Below, in pieces: positions 1-11,259 of a stretch of 64,000 nucleotides of DNA (positions are counted from its first letter, which is position 1; each line of letters begins with the position of its first letter). Source of the DNA: Odontocerum albicorne (Eukaryota > Arthropoda > Insecta > Trichoptera > Odontoceridae). Under the pieces are notes generated by a model that saw nothing but the letters and a program-made list of their open reading frames with translations, searched no databases and was not told the DNA's origin. The position numbers were made by a program, and so were the translations under genes. Where the stretch lies: contig OX463849.1 in assembly GCA_949825065.1 (NCBI GenBank), positions 29,500,043 to 29,564,042 of the forward strand, in the 5' to 3' direction.

Positions 1-681
1 ACAATAATATAATACACTTAATAAAATTACATTTATATTTTTTAATATTAAATATATTAATATTTTTATATGATTATTAATTATTTAATTAATTATTTAT
101 TTATTATGACATTATTTTTATTATATTATTGATAATATATTATTATTAATATTATTACACTAGTATTATATTATTAATTAATTATATTATAATTAATTAT
201 AATGTAATAATAATATAATTATTAATTTTATAATAACATATATATATTTATAATTATAAATTAAATATAAATTCTATATTAAAATATATTAAAATAAATA
301 TTAAATAAAATAACATAAAATAATTTAATATAAAATAAAATTAATAATTACCTATTAAATATATTAATATAAAAATAATGTAGAACAAATTTTTTTTTTT
401 TTTTTACTTTCAATAATAAATAATAATAATTTTAATAATAAACCTTAATTTTAATAATAATATAATGCACTTAATAATATTAAAATTATATTAATTAATT
501 TTAACATTATATAATTATTAATATTAAAATAATTAATAATAATTTATTAATAAATAAAATATTTATAATAATAAATAATAATTTAATAATAATAAAATAA
601 TAATACAATACACCGTTTCACTTTTCGTGACGTTTAGGCCAATTTGCCCTACCACACCTACAGAAGTTTCACTTCAAAAAA
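1..681 (+). repeat. AT-rich interspersed repeat with conserved 3' box (left copy)
   Basis: Positions 1-603 are almost pure A/T built from TAAT and TTAATA words. From 609 the composition changes abruptly into a box holding GGCCAATTTGCCCTACC and then AGAAGTTTCACTTC. The same order (AT-rich body, then the box) recurs at 62916-63608, so this is one repeat family seen twice. The left end lies outside the window. No coding potential is visible. The 13-base core GAAGTTTCACTTC is a near-perfect inverted repeat. Confidence 0.8.
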
Positions 682-744
682 CATTAATCCTTTACACGCA
701 TAAGGAATGCAGCGAATGTGTATTTATATTTTGTAATTGCTCTC

Positions 745-823
745 AAAACTAATTATGAATAAATTGTACAATATTTATGTCTATTTAAAATAAGTCTTGT
801 ACAATTTATTCATAATGAGTTTT
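745..823. repeat. Hairpin, 27-bp stem
   Basis: Bases 745-771 and 797-823 are inverted copies with a single mismatch, separated by a 25-base AT-rich loop. The stem core is TATGAATAAATTGTACAA. It looks like a small foldback/MITE-type relic; no target duplication was found. Confidence 0.7.
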
Positions 824-1403
824 AAGCGAATTATTGTCCACTGTTTGACAATGCTATCACGGAGCGAAACAAGTATGCCCCTCTTGATTTGTTTTAAGGG
901 GTTATTCATATTTTTTTGAAAGTCATGTGGTTTGAAACAAATTTGCACTGTTAAGCTTACTTAATTGAGAATGGCGCATTATTCGATCTTAAATTTGAAT
1001 TGATTTGACAGTTTTTTTAAATATTGAAATTTGTTTTGTTTTGGTGCATAATTTACGATAATTTTAAATCAATTGAGGACGAGGCTTGTAACAAAAAGTA
1101 AAGGAGAAAAGGGATCCCTGTCTGGTTTAAGAGTTCTATGACTATACTTTCACGCATTAGATGTATGCGACTATTGTCGCCTCTCTATGTAGGAAAGTAT
1201 TACTAACGTGTACGATGGCAAACTGTGAGCTTGTCTACCTCAGTTGTTCTTAATCCGAAGGCTCAATTACTGAGGCTGAAAACTCCAGTAAAAAAGTTTT
1301 CAAACCATTTTTTTCATATACAAGCTTAGAGGCATTTTTCGGGTTGTTGGGTGAAATTTATCATAAGTTGACCCTGTTGTTATGTACACAAAATAAAAAT
1401 TGA
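824..1403. other. Unassigned stretch
   Basis: No ORF, tRNA-like box, terminal inverted repeat or tandem repeat was recognised here. Confidence 0.5.
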
Positions 1404-1584
1404 AGCCTCCGTGACATAGGTGATAAGACTTGCCTTCCAAACTCGCGGGTTGAGGGCCCGATTTTTATAAATATCCGGATGTTCTTTTAAAAAAAAGATT
1501 ATAGTCTGGTTTTGGCACTTGAAATGCGTTTAATACCTTTCTAGTTGGCTGGAAAAGATTGCCATATAAAAATAAACCTACCAG
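1404..1584 (+). mobile_element. SINE family A (tRNA-derived), decayed full copy
   Basis: The head resembles a tRNA with an A box (TAGGTGATAAGAC) and a weakened B box. It is followed by the family's body (TAGTCTGGTTTT...) and a tail containing GGCTGGAAAAGATTGCC. Other copies of this family occur throughout the window in both orientations. The tail is shared with the LINE 3' end that starts just downstream at 1619. Confidence 0.7.
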
Positions 1585-1618
1585 GCTGCCCCGTTATTAA
1601 CGAAAGTTTGATAAAGTA

Positions 1619-2093
1619 TGATGGATTGAACAGATATTGTTTATTGGCCTTTCCTATTCATCGCTCTGCTTTTTTACGTCGTCCTTTACTGTCCATGCAG
1701 TGAGATTCTGGAATCAGTTACAAACCAATGTTAGACTCGTTCCGTCCTTGGCATGCTTTAAGAAGCGACTGAAAAAAAGTCTTAATTTCTAGTCAGTAAT
1801 ACTCGTAAAACGTGTTTCGTTCCTGATTTTTTCTTTTCCTCTCCATCATTTCTTGATGATATCTGGCTTTATATGAAAAGGAATGGTCGGGTGATTGTCC
1901 GTCTTTCTGGGATTATTGGGCACATGCTCACGTATATGTTCGTGGATTTCGTAGGGATAGATAGACATTTGAATGTTTTTGGCGACCATGTAACTGGCTT
2001 CATTTACTTTTGTCTGGTTGGTTGGTAGAGAGTGCCACTTGACAATAAGCTCACCAGATGGTATTTGCGATAAAAGTGTTAAATAAATAAATG
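1619..2093 (+). mobile_element. LINE 3' end, tail family 1
   Basis: The first part reads, with frameshifts, as the extreme C-terminus of a LINE reverse-transcriptase protein (Val-Arg-X-Trp-Asn-Gln-Leu followed by a Phe-Lys-Lys-Arg-Leu-Lys stretch). A 3' UTR follows, ending GGTTGGTAGAGAGTGCC...ACCAGATGGTA and a TAAATAAATA tail. Copies of the same tail lie at 7385, 7915 (minus), 20253 (minus) and 37962. The C-terminal signature is typical of jockey/CR1-like LINEs. The element is 5' truncated, and a TACTCGTA octamer interrupts it at 1800. Confidence 0.75.
1800..1807 (+). other. TACTCGTA octamer (candidate transposon excision footprint)
   Basis: The two other plus-strand copies of this LINE tail have GTCAGTAATATAA at this place (7401 and 38197). 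Here the TA carries an extra CTCGTA. It is one of at least 19 such octamers in the window. Confidence 0.6.
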
Positions 2094-2202
2094 AAGGGAT
2101 TTAGTCTATTAACTATATTTTCTTACTTATTAAAAGCAGTTTAACTAGTAATTTAATTTTTGTATTTCCAAATTAGAATTTCAATATATATACATACCAT
2201 CA

Positions 2203-2370
2203 AGCTGTTTCTATGCTGGGTAGGCAGATAGGTCATAGTGCCAGATTTTCCTATCTTGACACGCATATTTCACATCTTCCACATTCATACATTTTCTCGT
2301 AGAGCTCCTATAATTTCTCCTTCTTTTAAAATATCAATAATTTGATCCAACCATACTTCCATTCACCTTT
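2203..2370 (-). mobile_element. RTE-like LINE 3' end fragment
   Basis: The minus strand reads through the end of the LINE ORF (a Trp-Asp/Leu-Asp-Gln-Val-Asn-like segment, GGTTGGATCAA) and a terminal stretch CTGGCACTATGACC...CTGCCTACCC. This terminal stretch recurs at the 3' ends of the copies at 8490, 45170-46960, 48670 and 57130. Heavily mutated. Confidence 0.6.
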
Positions 2371-3249
2371 GTATTTGCATAAGATTTCAAAATTATAATT
2401 GAGGTTTGCTATAAGCTTGGAACTTTAATTCCTAAAATGCCATCTTATAAGTATTTCTGACATTATTTAATAGCCAAAATCTATCAATGTATGCTACTCG
2501 TAGCCAAGTTTAGAAACGAGGATAAGTCTTGACCCTAGAACATAAAGCTTCATACTCGGCAAATGGACCGGCACGTTACTGCTTTATCTCAACAATGCAC
2601 TTTCAATCCGTTTCCTGAGATGCTTCGAAAGCAAACAGATCTGTCACTTCTACGTAGAAAACTTTTTTAATTCCAATGCAGTATGTTTGCATTTTCTTAG
2701 AAGTTAAATAGCAATTTATAGAGAAATTTAAAAACTCAATATATACTTTTTTTTACATAAATACATTAAAAATAATTTATTCTCTATATATAAATAACAA
2801 AAGAACAACTTATATATCGCCATTAAGAGACTCATCTGAAGGGCGTATTAATGCCGCAATCAAACCCCCTGTTGTTGAAAGGTTTAAGTAATGCAAATAA
2901 GTAAGTTAAGTATTATATAAGAATGGGTATATGGTGGTTCTAGTCATTAGATTGGGTACTTTCCCGGTTTTTTATATTTTCGGAAACACATATTTGGTAA
3001 GAAAACCGTACAAAACTTACTAATGAAAGACTAACTATAAAGAAATCTTCCAATATGTGATATGTAACAAATTCTGCCTTAAATGCAGTTTAGGGAATGT
3101 AGTGTTCATATTGTATTGTATTGTATTGTTGCATTACATTTTTGTTGAATATTATTGTTATGTGACAATCTGTTCTAAACCACCATAAAGGTGTTAAATA
3201 AGCCTTAAGTTAAAATGAGACTAGATGGTAAATAAAAATAAATACCAAA
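2371..3249. other. Unassigned stretch
   Basis: No feature was recognised apart from a short ATTGT microsatellite-like run near 3111-3130. Confidence 0.4.
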
Positions 3250-3313
3250 GTGAATCGATCTCGCAATCTTCGGTCTAGAAGACCGCTGTCCTATCAATTA
3301 GATTATGGAGTTA
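3250..3313 (-). pseudogene. tRNA-Arg(TCT)-like relic or SINE head
   Basis: On the minus strand the segment has an A-box-like TCTAATTGATAGGAC, an anticodon arm CGGT-CTTCTAG-ACCG whose loop would carry TCT, and a B-box-like GCGAGATCGATTC. The acceptor stem does not pair, so this is not a functional tRNA. It is either a decayed tRNA copy or the head of a SINE. Confidence 0.5.
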
Positions 3314-3424
3314 TGAAATCATTAATTTTGATAAGACCACTTAAAAAGGGTTGTTTTAAAGTGCTTTCGGTTGCTGTACACACCACCTTTATCTCTAATA
3401 TTTCAATTCAATTCAACTTTAAAT

Positions 3425-3700
3425 TTAAAGCTCCACAAGGGAGCATAGGGAGGCCACCAGTCTTCTCCATTCATAGCGGTTTTGGGCGGTGTTGGTAATT
3501 TCCCTCCACGACATTCCTAATGCTCTGACTTTCTAGTCATAGAAACGGTACACTGTGAGAGAGGGTCTTCCAGGCCGTCGGGACCCCAATGGACAGAAAA
3601 ACAGCACTCTCCTCGGCCAACTATCATCGGACATTCTCAGAACATCTCTAATATGTTCTCTCTAACAGAACATCTCAGATGTTCTGTATATAAATATCTT
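3425..3700 (-). pseudogene. LINE ORF2 C-terminal fragment
   Basis: On the minus strand the conceptual product, with frameshifts, contains the sequence of a LINE protein C-terminus: a Met-Ser-Asp-Asp-Ser-Trp-Pro-Arg-Arg-Val-Leu motif, a Gly-Arg-Pro-Ser-Leu-Thr segment, and an EITNTAQNRYEWRRLV block (positions about 3443-3490). This matches the post-reverse-transcriptase region of RTE/jockey-type elements. No complete ORF remains. Confidence 0.6.
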
Positions 3701-3742
3701 GCAATATTTCCCCTCTAATATTTAGAGGTGAAATATTGCACG
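3701..3742. repeat. Short hairpin
   Basis: TGCAATATTTC and GAAATATTGCA face each other around a CCTCTAATATTTAGAGG inner stem. This gives an almost continuous 18-bp stem with a very small loop. Confidence 0.6.
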
Positions 3743-5540
3743 TCATGGGACTAGCAATGACAAAAGCCTTGCTATGATACCGCGCCATACATGATCAATA
3801 CGTAATAATCAATATTTTCGATGAAAACAAGATCGATATGCAAGTTTAGCTCCTCTCCAAAGTAAAATCTGGCCGACACAGATACAATGGAGATATTTAA
3901 TTTAGGGACTTGAATGTAAAGAGAAAGTTTGAAATTAATCTGTTCGCGATACTTGAGCCAATATATGTGGATACTAATGTATATCTATTATGGAGACAAT
4001 ACGACGCCTACTGAGGGCCTCAGTAAAATGAAAAGTGGCTGACTAGGTTCGAAGCCGCATCTTCTTCGCTTGCTGAGTGGATTACACTATGGTCTTCACG
4101 AATAACGGCGAGCCACAACTGCTATCGTATCTCATACACAAAGATCAGCTTATCTCCCATTTATTTTCATTTTAGGAACCTAAGAAAATTATAATTTCGA
4201 TTACAAAATAGCACCCTTCTCCATGTTGATCGATTACCAAGCGGCACCCCTTTTTGTTCCACACATTTCAAATATGTGGAATATCTTATTACCGAATTAA
4301 TTAAATCAACGACCTTATTTTCAAGAATGTAAGCTTCTCGTTCTTTAGTTTTCTGCCCAAATTTGGAATTATGTAAGGGAATTAATTAAATAGTGTGTCC
4401 AAACCAAAACTTTGGAACATTTTTGGAACTTTATTCCCGAGGACTCTGAAACTTTGGTATCTTGGATCGTCGGAAGTTTAGCTTTCGTCTAGAAACTGTT
4501 TTTCTCGAAAACTTTCGGGATTTCGAGATTTATTGAAGTGTGTTTCTCTCTCGCTCTCACGGCTTTTCCATCTAGTAATGAGTACTCTCCCTCTCTTGTA
4601 ATGAGCGCAAAATAAACGTAAGACCATTTTTTTTGTTTTAATTGATTGTTTCTAAAAGTTTTCACTCCATTTAAAATTATTTAAGTAAAGCTGTTTTATT
4701 TAAGTAAAGCACTTTTAATCCAAATGAAGTGACAACCTCCGTTAGAACGAAGGTAAGTAGGTAAGAAACTTACTTTTGCTCGAAAGTTTCGTGTATCATA
4801 CATATGAAACGTATATAATAATACGAGTACAAGTAAACAATACGTCAGGGCTCAGAGTGTCCAGGGCCTCATCACGAGCATGAAGTGATTCTTAAAAAAA
4901 TTAACCATTTTTATTTTGAAAAAATTTAAACAAAAATATACCAGAATAATTTATCCACTACATTAATAAAGACCAGTCGATAATGCAACATAGTGTTAAA
5001 AGATTTTGTAAAGCTTTAGAGAAAAAATCAACGAAAGTATTGCCTTGATGTCGATTTCACGGTCCCGGTGAACGAAAACGCTCCATGAGGGAACTTTTAA
5101 AGGTTTTTTTTATTATTAATAAAATAAACGACACTTGAGCATCGTTTACATGATACATTGAAATTTAAAAATCAAATAGAACTTCCCCCAGTCAAGCTTT
5201 AGATTGAGAAAATGTTGCTGAAAGATCCTCCTGAACTTAACGAAATCTACATTGAAAATATCCACCAACCCAGATTTGGAGTAACCCTATTATTTTCTCA
5301 CTACTGATGAATGTGCAACTGTAGGTAACAAATTGTTATGGAAACGTTTTAATTGTAAAAGTTTCCGTGTGTTTCTAATAGGGGTGTGAAAACTAATTTG
5401 AACTTTTATATTTAGACTATCGACGATATTGTTATAATTTTATATACAATAGAACATCAAATCAAATATGATCATACTTTCAGAGAGTTTATGAAGGCGG
5501 GTGTTATTCAATAAGGGATCGTAGAGAAGCATTTTAGGTG
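3743..5540. other. Unassigned stretch
   Basis: No recognisable gene or repeat except a TACGAGTA octamer at 4822-4829. Homopolymer runs and AT-rich DNA only. Confidence 0.4.
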
Positions 5541-6659
5541 GGTTTATTTAAAGAGTGAAAAGTGATAAAAATGTTTCCCAATATGTTCGAAACTGCAGCA
5601 TCTCATTATGCAGTCGATATTATCTAGATGCGAGAGAATTCTAGTTAGAGTTATGTAGTCCTGTAATTCTTGCACCGTAATACATCCTGCATTCTCATAC
5701 TTCTCGAATATATTAGGACGTAAATTAATTTTAATAATGAATTCGAAGTCTCTAACAATGAAGCTGAAGACCACATTGTCTCCCTGTCACGCTCTTCAAT
5801 ATATCCGCATCACCAACTCGGATATATTGTGGGGTACTATGCGAAGGGATGAAAATGTTGGCCACTTGATGGAGTGGTGGGAGCACCTGCAAATGTTTGG
5901 GGTGTGCCCATACATATATTCATGTATTCCTCTGCTCCCTTTTTCAAAATATTTACTTAGCCAGGCGAATTGGGCGAATCTCCCAAATACGTCAACCGAA
6001 AAATCGGTTCGAGAAAACAGTTTTTTTTTCTAACCAAGAGAAGCATAACATCTTGGAGAAAAATATAAACTTTTTTAGCTGTTTGAACAAGATATCCTTG
6101 GATCGAGAGTTGACAGACAACCAATGAATATATAAATATATGTCTGGAGACCGGATGAAGGCTGTTTTTCAGTTATCCTATCTTCTCTTCATATATAAAA
6201 AGAAATGTCGTTGTGTCCGTCTCTTTATTAACGCGTCTTTTTAAGAATCACTTGAATAATTAATTATTACAAGTTTATCTAACTGGGTCACAACGCCAAT
6301 TTTTGGATATAGGTGAAAAAAAAATATCGCTTTCAACATGAGAGCGAGGAAATACGAGTAAAGCAATAATAAGGAAAATAAAAATAAGTTGCTTTGATAC
6401 ATATTTATTTACTCAATTAGTGACTTTAAGTTATTTACCTTTTCTAAAATCCCTTCCCAAAAAACTTGTCTTTTGTCTATCTTTTATCTCAATGCTCATG
6501 TATCGCTTCCATAAATCGAGGTTTTCACTAGCATACTATTGTGCATAATCTTTTTTTGAAGATTTTGTGATTAATTTATAAACAAAATGAGTAATCAGTC
6601 CGCTGAGAATATTGTTCCCTTAGCACCAAGTTTTTCATTCTCTTTCTTATCATTTCTCG
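5541..6659. other. Unassigned; contains a short sequence repeated near 56.1 kb
   Basis: The segment CACGCTCTTCAATATATCC...ACCAACTCGGATA (about 5789-5824) recurs in altered form at about 56143-56179, so it is part of an unclassified dispersed repeat. A TACGAGTA octamer lies at 6353-6360. The short open frames here show no recognisable domain. Confidence 0.35.
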
Positions 6660-6925
6660 AAAAAGTTCTCCCCACATAGCGGAATTCCCAAACTTAATCT
6701 ATTCTTTCAGTTTTTACTCATACATTACAAATAGGGAATAGAGTAGCACTTTTCAACAACCAATTGTCTACCTATTAACATTCGTTCTCAAATATTTTCT
6801 TAAACATTTTAACATACATACATTTTTTCAACCAATACAATACTGTCACAATATCGTCCACATACAACAAATCATTCACAGCAATATCACGCTTCTTATT
6901 TCACACTTTATCTCGTTTACACACG
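6660..6925 (-). pseudogene. LINE reverse-transcriptase fragment with YVDD box
   Basis: The minus strand encodes VNDLLYVDDIVTV, the palm-domain active-site motif (Y-x-D-D) of LINE reverse transcriptases, with the YVDDIV codons at 6847-6864. A Lys-Thr-Glu-Arg-Ile segment follows about 55 codons later, then a Tyr-Val-Gly-Arg-Thr like block. Both belong to the region after the palm domain in RTE-like elements. In-frame stops break the reading frame. Confidence 0.65.
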
Positions 6926-7384
6926 AGTCAATCTATTAAATTATTTTGCTTATAAAGGATGACTGAACAGTCACGCTCCAGTTTCAAACATTGATATATT
7001 TGTAGCTTGTTTATTTTTCATTTTTTCTCAGATAATTTGAAAAGCATCTTAAAGATTTATTATTGAGAATTCTACAACAGAGAATTGAACGAAAGTGTTC
7101 GAACTTTATTTCGTAAATCAAGAGACAATTATTTGAACGACGCGCAATACCGACGACATTTTACTGATGGAGATTGTCTTGTACGTCATGCTGTACATAA
7201 TCATTAATTCACGTACTCATAAAAAGTCTGATCTAGTGATGCAGGAACTCTAAAGAGCGTGACCAGGATACAACATTGATAGAATAAAGACGTTTATATG
7301 CCAAAATGATTCAACCCATATTTAACCTGTCATGAGAGAATTGTGGAAACATTCGGACACTTTGTATCGGATGTGATGCGACTA
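6926..7384. other. Unassigned stretch
   Basis: No feature recognised on either strand. Confidence 0.4.
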
Positions 7385-7690
7385 AAAACTATTAATTTCA
7401 AGTCAGTAATATAAACTACGTTGACTTAACCTAACCTAATCCAACTTAACCTGTTTCATTCCTGATTTTTCTTTCCTTTCCACCATCCCTTCCTTCCCTT
7501 TGATTGATGATATTTCACTTTATATAAATTATTCATGAATTATGTAAAGGGGAATGATTAAATATTTGAATATTCATGCGATCATGTAACTTCTTTTATG
7601 TATCTTTGTCTGGTTGGTTGGAAGGGATTACCATCTGGCAATAAGTCCACTAGGTGGTTTTATAATGAAATGTTTAATAAATAAATTTAA
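7385..7690 (+). mobile_element. LINE 3' end, tail family 1 (second copy)
   Basis: It has the family-1 tail from AATTTCAAGTCAGTAATAT to GGTTGGAAGGGATTACCATC and TTTAATAAATAAA, truncated at its 5' side. Between the two halves it carries a TTAACCTAACCTAATCC stretch (7426-7442) that resembles the insect telomere motif and is absent from other copies. Its TA at 7410-7411 is the empty counterpart of the octamer at 1800. Confidence 0.75.
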
Positions 7691-7754
7691 AAAATAAGAC
7701 GGAATTTGAAACTTCTACTTGTATTTTGGTAACATTAAGATTTACGGGATAGAA

Positions 7755-7850
7755 CCAATGGGGCTCTAAGCCAATAGGGTACTAAGCCAATAGGGCACTA
7801 AGCCAATAGGGCACTAAGCAAATAGGACACTAAGCCGATGAGGCACTAGG
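7755..7850 (+). repeat. 16-bp minisatellite
   Basis: About six head-to-tail copies of ACTAAGCCAATAGGGC with scattered substitutions. Confidence 0.85.
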
Positions 7851-7914
7851 GAATACTCGAACCGCATAGTATGACAATCTGCTGAGATGATAGTCCATAA
7901 TAGTATTCCAGTAT

Positions 7915-8455
7915 CAACTTTTATTTATTAATACTTTTATTGCAAATACAATCTGGCGAGCTTATTGCCAGGCGGCAATTTCTTCCAACCATCTATACAA
8001 AAGTAAGTAAAGCAAGTTACATGGTTGCATAAATCATTCAAATGACTATCCATCCCCATGAAATCCCATAAACTCATACGTGAGCATATGCCCACGAACC
8101 CCACAAAGACGGACAATCAGCCGAACACTCATTTTCATATAAAGTGTGATATCATCAATCAAAAGGAAAGGAAGGGATGGTGGAGAGGAAAGGAAAAATC
8201 GGGAATGAAACACGTTATTTTACTGACTTGAAATTAAGAGTTTTTTCAGTCGCTTCTTAAAGCATGCCAAGGACGGAGCGAGTCTTATAGCGAGGTTTGT
8301 AACTGATTCCAGAGTCTCACTGCATGGACAGTAAAGGACGACGTTAAAAAAGACGAGTGGTGAACTGGAAAGGCCAATAAACAATATCTGTTTGAGTGTA
8401 GCGCTAATCCATGATTGGAAAGACGCTGAAAAAAATCGGCGAGATAAGAGGGGGT
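7915..8455 (-). mobile_element. LINE 3' end, tail family 1 (minus copy)
   Basis: The minus strand gives a LINE protein C-terminus (a Phe-Pro-Val-His-His-Ser-Ser-Phe segment, then AVRLWNQLQTSL at about 8288-8323), then the 3' UTR ending in the GGCAATAAGCTC-type tail and TTAATAAATAAA. It ends at about 7915 in plus coordinates. A 5'-truncated copy; it lies head-to-head against the RTE-like fragment at 8490. Confidence 0.75.
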
Positions 8456-8489
8456 GGCGGGACAGTTAAGGATATTATAGAATAGATAC

Positions 8490-8965
8490 AGTATGTGAAA
8501 TTTTATGTATGGATGTGAAACATAGACGTGGTAAAACACTGAAATGTGCCGAATGAATGTTGTAGAAATGCGTGCACTGAGTAAGAAACATTAGGTAACA
8601 ATGTATTTTATGATCGAATACAGAATGCAGTAATAAGTGGTGAATATGAACTTAAGGCGGATGTACTAGGTAAGATAAAGGAAATCATCATGATATATTA
8701 TAGTTTGAGCATGATGAACGACTGAATGAAGAAAGACTTATGAAACAAACAAACAGTAAGTGGAAGGCGTGGTAGAAAAAGATCAAGAAAAGTGTGGCTG
8801 GATCAAGTGAATTCAATTTTCAAAGAAAAAAAAAACAAAAAGTTTAAGAAATTGTGGAAGTTGTGTGAGAAAGATGTGGAAGATGAGAAATAAGTGTGCT
8901 TTGAAGAGAAATTTTGGTACTTTGTCCTCTTTGCCAATCATGACAAAAAACGGCTTGATGGTACG
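8490..8965 (+). mobile_element. RTE-like LINE 3' end fragment
   Basis: A degenerate frame covers the end of the LINE protein: a Glu-Met-Arg-Ala-Leu-like block, a Val-Trp-Leu-Asp-Gln-Val-Asn-like block (GTGTGGCTGGATCAAGTGAA at about 8790), then a terminal stretch CTTTGTCCTCTTTGCC...TTGATGGTA. It matches the copy at 45170-46960 in order. Multiple stops and frameshifts. Confidence 0.65.
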
Positions 8966-9144
8966 TATAGTTTTTGCATGCACATCTATGTGTTTTTAAT
9001 ATCTCAAATAAAACTCGAAACTGGATTTTTTGGATATTTGCACGTATATGTCCATGTTATTTTTGCAATTATTATTTGTTTCCATTGTAGTGCGCTTAAG
9101 TCATGCTACTACACACCAAGATGTTACTTGATTCTCGTTGAACG

Positions 9145-9446
9145 TTAAACCAGATTATAAGACGCCTGTTTTCCACTTCTTAAATACTTAAGAACTCTTA
9201 AATACATTTCTGATTGTTGGAAAATCTTAGCAGGTGTACTGCATGCAATGAAAATGTAATACAACTGAACCTTATTAAGATCTTTTTGGTACCATCGGAA
9301 ATCAAACCCGAAAACCCCTGGAAGACAACACTTACTCGTATATTGTATTACACTTTCATTGTATACTGCGCAACCTGGCAAGTTCATCGCTATGAAATAT
9401 CACTTCTAAATAATCAGAAATATGTTAAAGAGGCCTTTAGTGAACA
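9145..9446. mobile_element. Cluster of SINE family A fragments in opposite orientations
   Basis: 9145-9262 reads as a plus-strand SINE A with head (ATAAGACGCCTG) and tail (CAGGTGTACTGCATGCAATG). 9265-9325 is a minus-strand head, with a B-box-like GGGTTTGATTTCC on the minus strand. 9336-9446 is a minus-strand tail and body. The inverted arrangement makes short open frames on both strands that are not genes. A TACTCGTA octamer lies at 9333-9340, at the junction of the last two fragments. Confidence 0.6.
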
Positions 9447-9451
9447 CTAGA

Positions 9452-9735
9452 CTACCATCACGCTATTTCCCTGTTAGGTAGGCAGAAAGGAGAGAGCGCC
9501 AGATTTGTCTTATCTTCATTCACTAGTTTTATTTGCTCTAATTATGTCAGAGGGCTTTTTTTATCTTACTTAATACATCAATCTTTAGTTCACATTCATG
9601 CAAAATCATTTGTTCTGTCATACTTTGTTACACCATATATTTTTCTCAGCGCACGCATTTCTGTAGCATTTATTCAACTTCTTTCAGTTTTTTCCCATGT
9701 CCTCCAGATTATAACCCTTTTATTGGAATAAAAAA
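9452..9735 (-). mobile_element. RTE-like LINE 3' end fragment
   Basis: The minus strand contains the terminal box (CTGGCGCTCTCTCC...CTGCCTACC). Further upstream it encodes TEMRALRKIYGVTKYDRT, the post-palm block also seen in other RTE-like relics of the window. Stops interrupt the frame and part of the region between is deleted. Confidence 0.65.
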
Positions 9736-9805
9736 TATTGGATACTAACGTGAATCAAATCTTTAATTCTTAGGTTGGAACGCAGGCGTTATAGAATCCA
9801 CGGGG
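9720..9805 (-). mobile_element. SINE family A head, decayed
   Basis: On the minus strand CCGTGGATTCTATAACGCC...GATTTGATTCACGTTAGTA aligns with the SINE A head, including a weak B box, and its downstream GTACCCAGA-type segment. Confidence 0.4.
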
Positions 9806-10619
9806 AGACGCCGTTTTTACATAAAAACATTATCGTACTAGTCTTATCAACTTAAAGAAAATAAAAATTTCAATTTTGAAAGTGACCCCCACCCGAAATC
9901 CTTAAAATATGTAATATCCTTCTCAAGGGGCGGGCCTCGTACACAGGATTTATATGGAAATTGCGCATTGAGGGAAAATGAACGTACCCCCTTCAATGGA
10001 TCTTGAGTGAAATTTATTCCAGAAAAATATTTCCTTAAACCTGAAATTTAAATATTTTTTTCTGGTTCAGGATTCGCATCTCATTTTGGAGGGCGTGTCT
10101 CCGAGAAGATTTTCAGCCACGATTCGAAATTCCTTTTGAAATGACGGCCAAGCGACGTATTTTCATGCAAATTGTTACAGCGCTAAAACTTTTTCCATGT
10201 CCCGACTCCAGATTATCCTGCAGATATCTGTGATTTGCTTTTTAATTGAGTATAACTTTTAACAATGTGGAGTTCCAAAAAGTTAAAACCGTAACCTGTA
10301 TACGTTATTTTTTATACTTTGGGTTAGTTAGTTAATATTTATACTTTTTGTGACACTTTGATTTTGTAATAATTCCCACCCTAATTTTTACATTATTATT
10401 ACTATTTTTAAAAGGATGAAAAAAACTAAATAAATCACTTGCACAAATATAAAATTATGAGTCTAAATTTTCATAACTGAAAAATAAATTTCATCACTGT
10501 TTAACACGTTTGTTATTTACAATACAAACTGTTATTTATTGGCATGGAAAACTCTCTTTTATTTTCAAATCTTTTACTTTACTTCAACTTGAATCTTTCA
10601 ATATAGGATACAAGTCCAG
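9806..10619. other. Unassigned stretch, partly less AT-rich
   Basis: 9880-10240 has more G+C than its surroundings (CGAAATCC, GGGGCGGGCC, GGAGGGCGTGTC) but no open frame and no repeat signature that I recognise. Confidence 0.35.
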
Positions 10620-10665
10620 GATACAAGTCAGGTATCTTACCAATTAACGGAGATCGTCAAATCGT
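10620..10665 (-). mobile_element. SINE family A head fragment
   Basis: The sequence GGTATCTTACCAATTAACGG matches the minus-strand A-box end of SINE A (compare ATCTTACCAACTAGGCCACA at 56440). Only the end of the head remains. Confidence 0.45.
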
Positions 10666-10732
10666 TAAAAAAAATTGAATTAATTCACGTACATATTAAA
10701 CAGCGATTCTTTTACGGAAACTGGGGATTATA

Positions 10733-11100
10733 AGCACATGCTTCCGTAGCATCATCTGTTTCCTGACTAGTCCTTCTACAGTATTAATAGGGAGGACCAA
10801 TGTCTGGGTGAATGTGATGAAATGTAAATAACCTGAACGAGTGGAAATGTACGTGTTGAATAATTAGTGGTAAGAATTGTTATCTAGTTATGAGTTAGTA
10901 CGTAGGTGTTGACTATTTCTAAGAAAGTAAATATTAGGATTATTAAAAATAAAATTACGTGTAGAAAATTAAAATGAAGTTAGTTCATAGTTATAATACT
11001 CGTATATAAAATAGATAAGTTCTCAAGATGTAAATGTGTTTATAGGTAAAACCTTTGGCAAATATTTGTATTATAGGTTAGTTTATTAAATTTAAAAAAA
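10733..11100. repeat. Unclassified dispersed repeat D, copy 1
   Basis: This aligns over several hundred bases with 25632-26000. Shared blocks include CATCATCTGTTTCCTGACTAG, CCTGAACGAGTGGA, TTGTTATCTAG, and TTCATAGTTATAA...GTTCTCAAGAT. The two copies differ by a 6-bp CTCGTA insertion at 10997 (here) and at 25681 (in the other). No coding capacity seen. Confidence 0.65.
10997..11004 (+). other. TACTCGTA octamer within repeat D
   Basis: With CTCGTA removed, this copy (GTTATAATATATAAAATAG) and the copy at 25911 (GTTATAACACATAAATTTG) align without any gap. The octamer therefore behaves as a 6-bp insertion next to a TA. Confidence 0.6.
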
Positions 11101-11259
11101 TCATGGTGTTTAATGCTACTCTTACCTTTGTTTTCATTCTTCAAAATATAAAGTTTTACGATCTTATATTTTGAACAATGACAACGGTAAATACCAAAAA
11201 TCTTACTTTTTATGTAGATGTCCCCTTTTAACACATATTTGTTAACTGTGTATAGTAAA

